A DNA stretch of 64,000 bases from Augochlora pura. Its lineage: Eukaryota > Arthropoda > Insecta > Hymenoptera > Halictidae. The notes under the pieces were generated by a model. The model was given only the letters and a program-made list of their open reading frames with translations. It did not search any database and was not told the origin of the DNA. This document shows positions 1-11,590 of this stretch, in pieces (within the stretch, counting starts at the first letter, position 1; the number at the start of each line of letters is the position of its first letter). The translations under genes were made by a program, and so were the position numbers. The stretch covers positions 14,136,001 to 14,200,000 of the forward strand of contig NC_135772.1 in assembly GCF_028453695.1 (NCBI RefSeq), written 5' to 3'.

Positions 1-2310
1 CTCCTACATCACCGTTACCACCATTCGCTCGAACAATGGCGCACCGTCAAACGTTAGAGCGGCCCGAATCTTCCCAGACCGACTAATCGAATCACCCTTC
101 AAACTCGCGAGGATCTTGGGAGCGTTTATCCCGGGATCGTTTCAACGAAGCTGCGAAGCGACGAGTTAACTCGTCCTCGTCCAAAGGATTTGAGCAACGA
201 TCCGCGTCTCCCCACGGAAAATTCACGTGGTCCACGTGTAGGCGGTCACGCGCGCGCGGCTCGGCCGAGCGCACGGATCCAGGAGAGAGTAAAAAAAAAG
301 AGGGACAGGTTAGCCGCCCCTTTTTCTGGAACGGGGCACGGGACGTCCCGAATGTTTTGACAGGGGGTGGGCGCACGTGGCGGGGAGCTGTTTGTAAAAC
401 ATCGCCGGCTCCTTTATCGCGGCGATATTAACCGGCGGCCGCGCCACGTGACCCGCCATTGTTCGCATTGTTGCGGCTCGAGAGAGCAGCGATACGGCAT
501 TGTTGCCCGGGCGAGACGCGACGCCGTGATTTCCTTCTGCCCGTCGCGATAATCTAATTGAAATTAATTCGACGCTGAGATTCAACTTGGACGTCCAGGA
601 TCGCTGATCGATTCGATGCAAGAGAAATAGAGCCGACCAGTTTAACCCGGGTCAATTTGACTGCAAAAGGTACAATAGTTTCTTTGCGAAAGATTTCGTA
701 GCAAAACTAATCCATCTGCATCGTAAGCTTATATATTCGCGAATTTTAGCGATGTAGACATATTCTCCACCTTTGCGAATGATACACATGGTTTGAAAAC
801 ATATGCACTTTGCATTAGCACATCTCCCCAAGTCTCTTGATGACCCAATGGGAAAATCTCCCATTTTTACCTTGGTAAAGCGACTTCTCATTCTGCTTAA
901 TTTCTTTTGTTTTCACTGAAATTCATTGATTATATTTTCTTCCTTTGTGAAACATAATTTCGATTAAACTCTGTTAAAATTACGAAAACTACCAGAAATA
1001 GTTTTCTTATACTTTGAATATCATTGTTCTTGTAAACACCGTATAATGTAAGATCCTTGCTACGGAATATAATAGACTGTAAAAATAATTTAAAGACATT
1101 ATTTCCCTTTGAAATGGTTGGTACCAGTTCGCGTCACGCGACGAGCATCGTACAGTTTCGTTCCTACAGTTTATCATGCAGACCGTTTAACATCAATTTA
1201 AGTCGATTATCATGATAATACTGCTAATTTATATTTTCATCTCGATTTCTGTAACAGTTAATTTATAATCAACGTGGAGTGAAAAAGGAGAAGAATTTTC
1301 TGTAAAATTGAGGAAAACGTTAGGTACCTGGTACCAGAAACGTTCTCCCGATTTCCATCATCCTTATCGTAATGGCGGCGAAATGACGCCTAGCACACCG
1401 GTAGCCATCGCGGTCTGTCGATGTGATTGCGGAACGGGCTCGCAAATTTGAAGCGAAGCTGCCGCGATAACGAATCCAGGCAGGTCTGAACGCGTGTTAA
1501 TCGTATTAGCACGACATCGTCGATAAATCAGACAATTAGCGGCCATAAGCGCATCGTAAATCGGCATTATCAGAATCGGCTAATGCATTTTGATGCCGGC
1601 TATTTGCTTGGTAACGCGTTGCGGCCGGCCAGCATATATGTTTACCAGTCTTACGATCGCTGGAACCGTCACCTGTTTGTTCTGTCAACGAGGAACACAC
1701 AGAACCGACCCGTTTGGTCCGTCGCTCGCGCGGTCACTTCAGAAAGTATCCAGCCAGTTACGATCCTAAAAAATACACACGCGGTTCAATAGCTCCTAAG
1801 TCCTCTTCGAAGCGTCGTCCTTGGTACCTTGCTTGTATCGGCGCAAGTAACGTGCTTCTCAGTTTCCACCATGTGTAGCTTGTGGAATCGTTTTTGAAAT
1901 CGCTTTCGACTGTTGCGGAATCAGTCTTGAAATAAAGGACGATTATTTTGGCAAGAATTTGCACAATGCCTCAGGAAGGAAGAGGAGCATTGTTATGAAT
2001 ACACGTAGTCGACGTGACGTTATTAACAAATTCACTGTTTAGTAGTATTTTAAAAGGCACGTTAAAGAAGATTTCAGGACACGAAGTTGTATTACAATAC
2101 AAATTTCACGAAATAACAATAGGCATGGAAAGATATATAGACCCTGGTGTTTGTTACAGTAATAGGTATTATAAACCATTCACAATGCGTAACAATATTA
2201 ACAAGTTATGATAAAACCTATGTAATTTGAATGTATACTTAATGACTCATGATCTGTAAACACCATTTGCTAAAGTTTCAATTATCAAAAAAAAAAATAG
2301 TTGCTGCAAT
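1..2310. other. Non-coding: GC-rich block then AT-rich spacer
   Basis: Bases 1-620 are GC-rich with CpG-dense runs and carry four E-boxes (separate entry). From 620 the sequence is AT-rich with a mild GC-rich patch at 1350-1800. Open frames are under 105 codons, lie on both strands and show no recognisable domain. Confidence 0.6.
224..450. promoter_or_regulatory. Cluster of four CACGTG E-boxes
   Basis: Perfect CACGTG palindromes occur at 224-229, 233-238, 374-379 and 445-450. The first two are only three bases apart. The core is the site for bHLH factors such as MYC/MAX, USF and CLOCK/CYCLE. The block is GC-rich, so some enrichment is expected, but four sites in 227 bases suggests a regulatory element. 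No adjacent gene is visible in the window. Confidence 0.35.
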
Positions 2311-2660
2311 CAGGAAGTGAAAGATTCCTCAGGTTGTTTCAAGTAACTTTTTCCTTAGTGAAAATGCAATTGAAGGCTTTGTTTACGAGTTATTAATGAA
2401 AAACAGTGACCAATGAGAGGCGAGCTTGGCTGACAAAAGACGGCCGAGCCAATGATCGTGGCTGCGCTTCGTCTGCTTGTTGGCTCGCCTGTCTCGCGCC
2501 AGTCAAGCTCGCCTCTCATTGGTCACTGTTTTTCGTTAATAGCTTGTAAACAAAGCCGCGAATTGCATTTTCGCGAAGGGAAAAGTTACTTCAAATAACC
2601 TCAAAAATCCCTCATTTCCCGATTTCTCGTGACTTTTGAGACATCCTGTACACAAATTTC
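2311..2660. mobile_element. Foldback (long inverted repeat) DNA element, non-autonomous
   Basis: The left arm (about 2311-2440) and the right arm (about 2494-2625) are inverted copies over roughly 130 bases, sharing GTGACCAATGAGAGGCGAGC, the stretch around TTTGTTTAC and the stretch around AAGTAACTTTT. The centre of about 50 bases holds further small inverted pieces (GCCGAGCC / GGCTCG). The right side extends to a terminus-like GAGACATCCTGTAC near 2637-2651; the left counterpart of that end is not preserved. There is no coding capacity. The structure is typical of a MITE or foldback element. Confidence 0.72.
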
Positions 2661-5089
2661 ATAATATATAATTCACAATACATAATTCACGATACATACA
2701 TTTACGTTTCCTTATAAATAAGTATATGTATGAATCTAGTAATACCTACCGTTTCTTTTAACAATACTAAATTGTTATTCTAAAAATTGGTATTCTAAAT
2801 TTATATATTAATATATATATAAAATTTCACTGAAATGTCCGGCGATTTTATGGACTGCGTATCGCTAAATCGTGATCTAATGGCGATCGAACAAGCCCTG
2901 GCCAAAAGGCGGAAGGAATAATCTCCAAAGGACGCGGAGTCCCCGAAATCGCCCGGAAAGTAAGGGGGAAACGGCTAATCGTCGGGCATTTTATCCGTGA
3001 AAGCGTTTAGATCGTCGGCATTTGTACATTCCGCCGCGTGTATATTTGGTACATATTTACACTCGGCCGGAGTATTTGCACGAAACGGTTGTACGAGAGG
3101 ATCTTTAAATATTAAAAGAATATTTGCCGGGCAAATCAGCCGTGGGGCGGCCCGTGTAATGCGCGGGCGATCTTTATTATTTCTAATCGCGCGCGCGACG
3201 ATTACCGAATAAATGGCCGGGCGATATTTTGTATCAACAGGAATGACTAAAGCTGGATGGGAAGCACGTGTAAATATATACACGGTATACAACGATAAAT
3301 GTCGCTACGATTCCTCTGTATATACGTACGTGAACGACGGTGACGTTTAAGAGTGTGGCTACGCCGATCTGTACACACACGGGATTCTAGTTCGTTGCCA
3401 TTATTGTCATTCAACACGGCCATGTTTTTATTTTGTACTCGACGATAGAAACTTATCTCTCCTTCCCTTTCTCGGTAGTTCGTTGATCCAAACGCCGTTA
3501 TAGCAATCTTCGCGGAAGATCGACATGGTTTTTCCATCGTATCGTTAACCTATTGTCAACCGCGAGTGCACAGGCACTCTACTGCGGAATTGCGAGTGCT
3601 TCATGTGCTTCGAATAAAATGGCAAATAATTATATGAAACAATTTATTGAATGACAGCTTAAATTTTTACGCATTCTTTACGTATGCAATTTTTACGTAT
3701 GCTCCTGTTACATTTTTTATTAATAGATTTAAAATCGTTCAAATGATAGGGTTAATCGAATTTATTTATTCAACATCCATTATTTGAAATACTTTGTTAT
3801 TTTCATTTTACAAATAATATGTGAAAAGTAATTTTATTTTAGACCTCGTTCGAATGAATTGTTATAAAATCATTTTTTATTCATAGTAATTATATCCATT
3901 AAATATACACTATATGTAAATCTGTATTTCAGACTATGTCTGCGATGTTCACATGATAGACACAGAGATTAACTTAGACTTAAAAAAGTGTTCCATTAAA
4001 TGAAAAATAGAATGAAAAATTCTCTCGAATAAATACCAAATAAGAAAAGAATTGGACAAAAAATTATTTGCATTTTTAACTACATACTTATTAATTTGCC
4101 AAGATCAAGCTAAACTAATAAACATATAATCATAAGTTAAACTTATACGAGTACCTTGAACTATACAGATACGTAACATTTTATCAATTTTATCAAAATA
4201 AATTCCTGCATTGTTATCAATGAAATTAATACACAATTGGGAATTATTTTTAATCGGACGTCATTTCAAATTTCGCTGCTCGCTTCTACACTGGTGTAAA
4301 AGATCACAGAACTTTCGTAACACGTGACACAGGCAACCGTAGGGGGACCTGAGGAGAAATAAAACGTTGCAACAAGTCGAGAAACAGATATCGGCGGGGT
4401 TGCAAAATTAGCTTCGCAGGTTGTCTCTGGAGCCATCGTAGTCGAGCTTCGTGTCGTAAAAGGATTAAACGAAAAACCGAACGGCGTCGACTATCGATCG
4501 TGTACATTACGGTTTACTGTTAAGCAAAGAGCAAACTGCTGCCTCGGCATAATTCGATACGAACCGTAGAATATCGGAACAACTTTGTATCGATATTCCC
4601 CGGCGAGGCATATCGAATTAATAGTTTGTACATACGCTGTAAATCGACAGTTCGTGCACCAGGGGACGCCTATTGAAACCCGATAAAACGGCGCCGTATA
4701 CGGCCAATATGGCGGAACGATTCAATCCTTACAGTTTTGTTCGACCGGTATATGGATTAGCTAGAAAAGAATGTGATCCTGCTATTTTTGCCTAATTATT
4801 TTGTGAAAAAGGTAAATTTTTGCACGATCTCTGGTGGTAGACAGCTCTTAATATGCCGATTAACTCTTTACGACTCGTATAAAGAACAAATACATTTTTT
4901 TTTCTAAAAAGATTCACTGTCAATTCATTTTTTCGTTGATTTTGATTGTTTTAAAAACTGTGTTTTATTTTCGATTTGAAGATTACGTTCAACTTTCAAC
5001 GTTAGGATTATTTTTATTTTTGAAGCATGTAAGTTGGATGCAAATTTTATTATAAATATCTAGGCAATAGCATTGTATACGAGGGGACA
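2661..5089. other. Non-coding AT-rich spacer
   Basis: The stretch is mostly AT-rich with a GC-richer patch at 2830-3540. It contains the imperfect hairpin listed at 4550-4620 and a GCCAATATGGCGG sequence near 4704 that resembles a Pho/YY1 core. Short open frames occur on both strands without recognisable domains. Confidence 0.55.
4550..4620. other. Imperfect hairpin
   Basis: TAATTCGATA at 4550-4559 pairs perfectly with TATCGAATTA at 4611-4620, and GAATATCG at 4569-4576 pairs perfectly with CGATATTC at 4591-4598. An internal loop of 9 and 12 bases separates the two stems, and the terminal loop is 14 bases. It could be a structural RNA element, but the large internal loop is unlike a typical insect miRNA precursor. 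Confidence 0.35.
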
Positions 5090-5283
5090 AATCACAGATT
5101 AGCCCATTGGTTCGGCCACATCGCGCCAGCTGATCACGCCTCTCATTGGTCAGTGTTTTTCATTAATAACTCGCAAATAAAACCGCGAATTGTATTAGAG
5201 CTAAGGAAAAAGTTACTTCAAATTAGCTCAAGAACTCCACATTTCCCCGTAGTGCCATAATTTTGGGACACCCTGTATGTATA
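5090..5283. mobile_element. Half copy of the 2.3-kb foldback element
   Basis: Bases 5133-5278 repeat the right arm of the 2311-2660 element in the same orientation: GCCTCTCATTGGTCA, then TAATA.CT.G.AAA, CCGCGAATTG, AAAAGTTACTTCAAAT and finally TTTGGGACACCCTGTAT. The left arm is missing or strongly diverged, although GCCCATTGGTTCGGCC near 5102-5117 may be a remnant of the centre. The ACACCCTGTAT end is better preserved here than in the fuller copy. Confidence 0.65.
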
Positions 5284-6461
5284 CAATGAATTAATATCAA
5301 ATATGCAGTATGCAAAGATGTAAATAATGAAGACGAGAAATATAACTAATTTCTATATCAATTTGTTTATACTAGGTAAAGGATTACAATTTTGTATTAA
5401 ATTTAAAGAATTCTTAAATTAAAGAAAGTGAAATGCCTAATTAATTTCCATTAGCTTCCATCTTAGTCTTAACTGTATCTTTTCACTGAATATTCTTACT
5501 GTACTGCACAAGGAAAAGAAAAGGAAAATACTTGTCATTCAAAACAAAAAGTCACTGCAGGATCGATTAATTATAACGAAAGCTCTGAGCAGACGCGTCA
5601 AATTCACACGAAGATGGGTCATCGCGGCGATTGATCTCGCCGGAACTTGAAATATCGATAAATAGATAATTGGCTGGGCGGTAATATAACGCGATGGCGT
5701 GTAATTCGATACACGGTTCTAGTAAAATTAAATGGGATTCTTGATCGCGAAGTGAATCCAATTATAACAATGATTATATTAGGAAACATGGTATCCACGA
5801 GTTCCGTCGTCGAATCGGTTCCAATTTTAACTTGTTTACCGAGTCATTAAAAAGAAATGTTTGAGAAGAATTTGATGGTGCCCTAGGCCGGAAGCTTCCC
5901 TTAATCGTTTGCAGAATCTTTTTCGGACACACATAAGCAAAAAGTATGGATTGAAGTACGTGTCTTTATTATTTTTTGAAGAAATAACGAGAGCAACAAT
6001 GATTTACTTTACTTAGGTTTGTATTCTATAAAAGATGATTTCTTCTCAGCGAAAATACCTTTTATCGTAGTATCGTAAACATTTTATACTGTCATAATAT
6101 TATCATTAAACAAAATTTATTTTATCTATCTTATTTATTTTATTTTATTTGATTCATTGCGAAAGGTATTTAATATCTAAAATGTTCTATAATAATACCT
6201 CAATATTAAATAGCAAATTATTGATTGCTATGATAACCAGGCGAGATATAAATCTGATTTATAGGCTGCCGATCGGTAAAGTGTTGTAAAAATTGTCAAA
6301 AATGGACAATAAAAAACGATTCCCGAATTCGCATCAGAACGTCGAAATCTGTAAGTAATCGCGTCGATCATCGAAACGCGACGAAATATAGCTACAGTTT
6401 TTCTGACAGCGTAATTGAAAGAAATTAATTGCTGCAACAATCGGCCCTATAATTAACCACT
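5284..6461. other. Non-coding AT-rich spacer
   Basis: Nothing recognisable beyond simple A/T runs such as the TTTAT repeats near 6120-6150. A few frames of about 65 codons occur on the minus strand without features. Confidence 0.55.
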
Positions 6462-6925
6462 TTAGCCAATCAGTTCCGTTTTATCGCGGTATCTCGCGCG
6501 CAGGGCAATCAAACGAGTGGGCAAATCCCCTTTCCGGGAGTCGCGGTGCAGAAAGAACAGGTGGTAAGCGCGCAGCATGGGGTAGGCGCACGTCGAACCA
6601 CCCCCGTGGTAAACCCCATACGCAACACCAGACACCATGGGGCCACAGCTGGGCGCCGTGTAGTTGCTTAGCCCCGGCAACCCCCGGCACCACCACTTCA
6701 TGCTCCTTCGACCACCTCGAAAGAGAGCGCGCGCCCCGTTGCGCCGCCAAACTTTAGTTTGAGGGTTGGCTGGTTCATTCCCGTTGTACTCCGCGGTTTC
6801 ATAGATCTCAACGCGGTCACATCGATTCCCGGATATTTCGTTTGATCCTCTAGTTCATAATCAATTTTTTCGGGTCGTTCTTGGGTTATGCTCGACACCG
6901 GTGTTGCGGTCAATCCTTTTGGCTA
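6462..6925 (-). other. GC-rich block with a protein-like minus-strand open stretch, unassigned
   Basis: On the minus strand, from a TAG at 6923-6925 down to 6698, an open stretch of about 74 codons has a protein-like composition (ERPEKIDYELEDQTKYPGID, then NQPTLKLKFGG). It lacks an upstream ATG but could follow a splice acceptor (ACATAG). It then ends, and the two other frames stay open for 80-90 codons over GC-rich DNA. I recognise no family. It may be a stray exon, a retrogene fragment or chance. Confidence 0.2.
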
Positions 6926-7060
6926 TGTTATCTTAGGCTCACCGAAATTTAGAAATCATTTTAGACCTTTCTCAGGCCGGGCGAAATCTCGGGGTTGCGG
7001 TCGGTCCTATCGGCTGGCGAATGTTATCTCGAGAATCACGGTAACTGTGTAATTTATAAT
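6885..7060. repeat. Diverged tandem duplication, about 107-bp offset
   Basis: A unit containing GGTGTTGCGGTCAATCCT...GGCTATGTTATCTTAGGCTCACCG (6900-6943) recurs as GGGGTTGCGGTCGGTCCTATCGGCTGGCGAATGTTATCTCGAGAATCACGG further on (about 6992-7041). Both are preceded by TTTCTTGGG or TTTCTCAGG. The copies are clearly related but have many substitutions. Confidence 0.5.
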
Positions 7061-7779
7061 CCGATTTTCGAGCATTTTCGGGACGGTCGAGGGTGGATTT
7101 GCGGCGGATCCTTTTCGATCCTTGCGATTCCTTGATTGTAAGTCGTTTCACGTCTCATCGACTTTGCGGAGCGGTATTTTATTAGACAAATTTATTTTTT
7201 AATTATGTAAATATTCGGGATAACAACGGGCAGTAATAACGATAAGAACGGGAATAGCGTCACCTAAGCAATAATAAAAATCGAATTTCTATTTATACAA
7301 AGTCCTTATAAAAAGACTATAATGTATGAAATAACCGAGACAAGATGTTATAAAAATTTAAGTTTTCTGCTTTCGGTTTAATTAATTAAATTATTTTACT
7401 TTTATGCCGTAACATAACCTCTACTTCAAATTACCTCTATTTCAGTGATTTCCAAATTAATATTACTATTTATTTTTCTTGCTATTTTAATTTTCATTTT
7501 ACTTCACACGTGGTGGCCGATACCGCACTGAACATACAGCTAACCCGAATGAAATTTTGTGTGCACCTGCTATAAAAAAAGTGAATACAATAGAGTCGAC
7601 CAGGTTAAAGGTAACAGCGCCAAAAACTGTACGCAATGATAGCATAATTGTCTCAATTCGATATTTTAGGATTCTTTTCGGTTAGATTGCAGTATGCTAC
7701 TGGATGCTCCGAAACTGCTTGATAGCCGCAGCGTGCTCCGACAAGAAGAAACGCGAAGTTTAAAAGAATGCCCGCTCCC
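7061..7779. other. Non-coding spacer
   Basis: An AT-rich stretch with no recognisable gene or repeat. Confidence 0.5.
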
Positions 7780-8740
7780 TTAAGGTTCGCGGCACGTCCG
7801 TTTCCTCGAACTTGAGAGTTCGACGGGTTCGCCACCCTGGGCAGGGTGAGCCCAGGTACCAGCCTCCCGTTCGGCCATACTCTACGACGCCGTGGACATT
7901 GTATTCCCGTTCGGTGGAATTTTTCGTCACGGCGACACCTCGATCAATATTTGCGCAGCCGGGAGTGGAGACCACGTCACACTCGACCTTCCGCGGCCAT
8001 ATGCGAACACGCGGCTGCATACGCGGCGACAATTCGCGCGTGTTCGAGCTCGGCTCGCGCGTCCTATGCATCTACGGCGCGTCTCTCTCCGCAATCCACT
8101 ATGTTTTCATTAAAATGTTTACTCCTTCGAATATCACGAACATTCGCGTCGCCGTGCGGTAAGTGCCTGAGACCACTTGGCACAAATGATCAACGTATTA
8201 ATGCTGTAATAATAACGTTCTTCCTTAGCGGTATTAACGTCGGATGGAGCGATTTGTTATCGCAAAGGTGACAAGTTCTTCTGGACTATCTAGTGTAAAC
8301 CCGATCATCTATGGTTAAGTTTAGAAGGTGCAACAATTGGCGCCGTTAACCGGGGATGACAGTAGGTTGAAGATTTATTTCTGTGGAATAAAATTTATAG
8401 CACGCAGGAGGATTGAAGAAACTATTGAAATGTACACTTTTTCGAATATCACGGATATTTGCAATCCCAATTTGTCTTTCTTAATGTTATGCACGCCGAT
8501 GGAAGTATTTGTTACCATAGAGATGACAAATTCTTCCAATGCTTTTTTTAATTCGATTATAGTTGCTCTCTCGAGAATCGTCGCTCGCTCTAGAAATTCT
8601 CTGAAATTATATATTTTCTTTAGAAAATTTGCGACGAAGTTTCTCTTCCATTCTCGCAGTTTATTAATTACTTGGCTGATCATTTCTGGTTACAACACAA
8701 ACGACGCATTCGTTTATTGGCCGCCAATGTGTTACTGAAC
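7780..8740 (+). mobile_element. Possible decayed LTR retrotransposon remnant
   Basis: A GC-rich stretch (7780-8100) ends in an ATTAAA-type polyadenylation motif (8110-8116) and is followed near 8331-8356 by AACAATTGGCGCCGTTAACC, which resembles an LTR end plus a tRNA primer-binding site beginning TGGCGCC. Parts downstream of the ATTAAA motif recur about 310 bases later in diverged form (TTCGAATATCACG at about 8132 and 8441; GACAA.TTCTTC at about 8268 and 8525). The longest frame (8328-8738, 136 codons) has no gag or pol motif. The signals are suggestive only. Confidence 0.25.
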
Positions 8741-11512
8741 CCGCGATAAAGAATCTAAAACAAAATGACATATGCTTAACAATTTTATATTTTATCCTAT
8801 TATATTCATGAAATTATAAAGACTCTTTTTACAAAAAACAATAACGAATATCTTCATTGAAAATACATTTTAATAAAAATCGGCAGTAGGTCTGCATAAA
8901 TTCGTCAACACGTAAAAGACAAATATGTCCTAGGAAAGCTGAAAAGACTAAAAAACACTAAAAATTTGGCTGAATTGAAATTCTCATTTCCTTTTAGACT
9001 TAAGAGGGTTGCAGGCTCGAGGACCAAGGAAGCTTTTTCGAACGAAAATAGGTGTTCCGTCCCCGAAGGAGCCGCGTTCCGCTTCCACGAATCGTTTTCG
9101 CGATTCTTGCTAGCCGGCGACGACCAAAACAAGATATAGATCGGCGTCTAATCAGAACGAAGGCTCGGTTGTTTGCGGCGCGAGTTATTTCCACGTTAGC
9201 GACGGCCAATAGGGAGGCGACGACGCTTACGCCTCGGTCCTCGTCCACGCTAAACGCTCGTAATGAGTGATTATCTTGGTTAGCCTGGTTAACACGCGGT
9301 GCCAAGGTAGCGGCGAGTGTGCACCGTTTATTTGCTCGTCGCGACACGTGCCCGGCCGCGGACACCTCGCACTTACGCAATTGCGTGTACCGAACGATCT
9401 AACGGTTCACCGGATCCGTGAATCTGTCCTTCTACACCCCCGGGTCAACGTTTCTCGCGAAACCACGAACACTCTTCCAGACTCGCGCGACTCGTCCTAT
9501 TCCGATCATCGATAGACGAAGCGGACAGCGAGAAAGTTGGACAGAGGGCACGATAAGCAAAACTAAGCTGTAACTCGTAAAAGCGACAGTCGATACTTCT
9601 TAGTCGCCACGTTTTCGCGTGCAAACGATGTTATAGTCTATTTGTTTATTAATTCTTTCAACCAGATGGTTTATTAGCAAGTACAGAGTTGTCACGTATA
9701 CATGTATTCGATATTACTTATTTGTCAGTATTACTTATTTTTATATTCTCATGGAACATTGTTTAAAAAAATTGTTAATTATTCCTAGTCCTTTTATTTT
9801 AAATTATATTATATTACACAAAAAGGGAATAATACAAAGACAAAAGTAGTAGTCATCCTTGAGAAGCTTCAATCTGAACATAATCTAAACATAATATAAA
9901 CATTGCCATATGACATTATGCTTATTATTGCATATCATTAATAAACTGCGAACTTTATGCACATGTTAGTAAAATGGGTAGGCAAAATTTGAAGCAACAA
10001 AAACGTTAAAAAAGTATCAAGAATATCTATCTATTATTTTCAACTCGATGCAATTTTCGGTTTAGCTCTTCATTGTTGCTATATCGACTAAAATCGTTTT
10101 TATTTTACGTGAAGATCCATAGAAATGAAGCTGTTACAATGATGCATTAATGGAGCTTGTAATGGAAATGCTTCTACCATAATCGCGTTGTATGCAGAGT
10201 GATTTCCTAATCACTGTTATCTGAATTGACAATTGATAGAAAGGACAATCAACGTTCGCCGAGCGTAGTTCTTTTAAATCGTATCATTTAGTACGAGTAT
10301 TTGATATTTCGTTAAATATTCGTTTATTTTACAACTCATGTTTCTCCCGGGATCACATTGTTTTCCCGGTGATAGGTACAACACTACCTTGTGCGTATGT
10401 TAAAATATAATATGTATAATAAATAGTTTATGATAAATTATAAAAATGGATAAAATGTAGCTAATAATATAATAAACATGATAATAAAAATAGTAAAATA
10501 GAGGGAAAACTAGGTTACAATTTAATAAGAAAGTAAATATGTATATAAAATAAACACACGAGGTAACAAGTAAAAATAATTATTAAATAAGATAATATAC
10601 AGCCTATAGTATACAGTATATAGTATGTATATAGAAAAATGAATGAAGCAAATAAATCAAATAATTCAAATAAATAAAGTGCAGTAAAAATTGGTCCATA
10701 TTAAATAGAACGAATAAGACTGCTAAATAAATTATACTGCTACCTGCATTATAACAATATCGAAATTTTGGAACTGTTACGAAAAAAAAAACAGTAACAT
10801 GGCCTCCTAAAAAAAATCACAAGAAAATGTTTTTTTAGTAACCTTTTACGATCAACAACGTATAAATACTGCATATCCTTCTGTTTGCATATAATAATCG
10901 TACACATGTTGATTCATCGAATAATGTCTGCAGTTAAATATTTGTGTTGTATCAGTGTTGTCTGTAGTCTCAGAAGCTGTTATGCTCGTCGCTTATTTTT
11001 AACTCATTCTTTTTTACTTTTCTGAAATCACATTACTTCGCCGCTATCAGAATAAATTGTTATTAACCTTCTGCTCTCGAGTGGCAACTCCGAAGTGCAG
11101 CTAAAAAATACTGCAGCGTTGAAACGCAGTGTGTACAGGATTAAACGTCTTAAATAAAAGGCAAATTGCATAAAATAAAAGAATCATATAAAATGGAATG
11201 TATATGTCATACTTACGGCGACGGTAATGCGATAATAGAAAAAGATGATAAAGTAAGGTAAACAGGATTATGTAACAGAAAATGAAGAAAAATATTGCAA
11301 GGAAATAGTAAAGTGGAAGTCAAAATAAGGAATTCGAACATGTTTAAGAACGGAGTTAAGATTTTCAATTTTAATAGCCAAACAAGCGGAGCAGTTGAAG
11401 GAACAAAAATTAACGCAGTGCGATACAGAATTTGCAAAAGTGCAGTTTCGAGTAATACGTTTAAATTGTTCAAGATCTTTTTCAGATATCGTGGTGTTGA
11501 AGGTGAAAAATT
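8741..11512. other. Non-coding: GC-rich block 9000-9520 within AT-rich spacer
   Basis: The 9000-9520 block is open in several frames on both strands (up to 126 codons) with Arg-rich, low-information translations and no domain. From 9600 to 11200 the sequence is strongly AT-rich with many stops. No gene is recognised. Confidence 0.55.
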
Positions 11513-11590
11513 TCTATTCTATTACTATTCTATTCTATTCCATTACTATTCTATTCTATTACTATATTTCTATTCTATTCTATTACTAAA
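11513..11590. repeat. ATTCT-type microsatellite
   Basis: Irregular repeats of TATTCTATTC and TTACTATTC fill about 75 bases. Frames running through it (for example 11295-11720) owe part of their length to the repeat. Confidence 0.85.
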
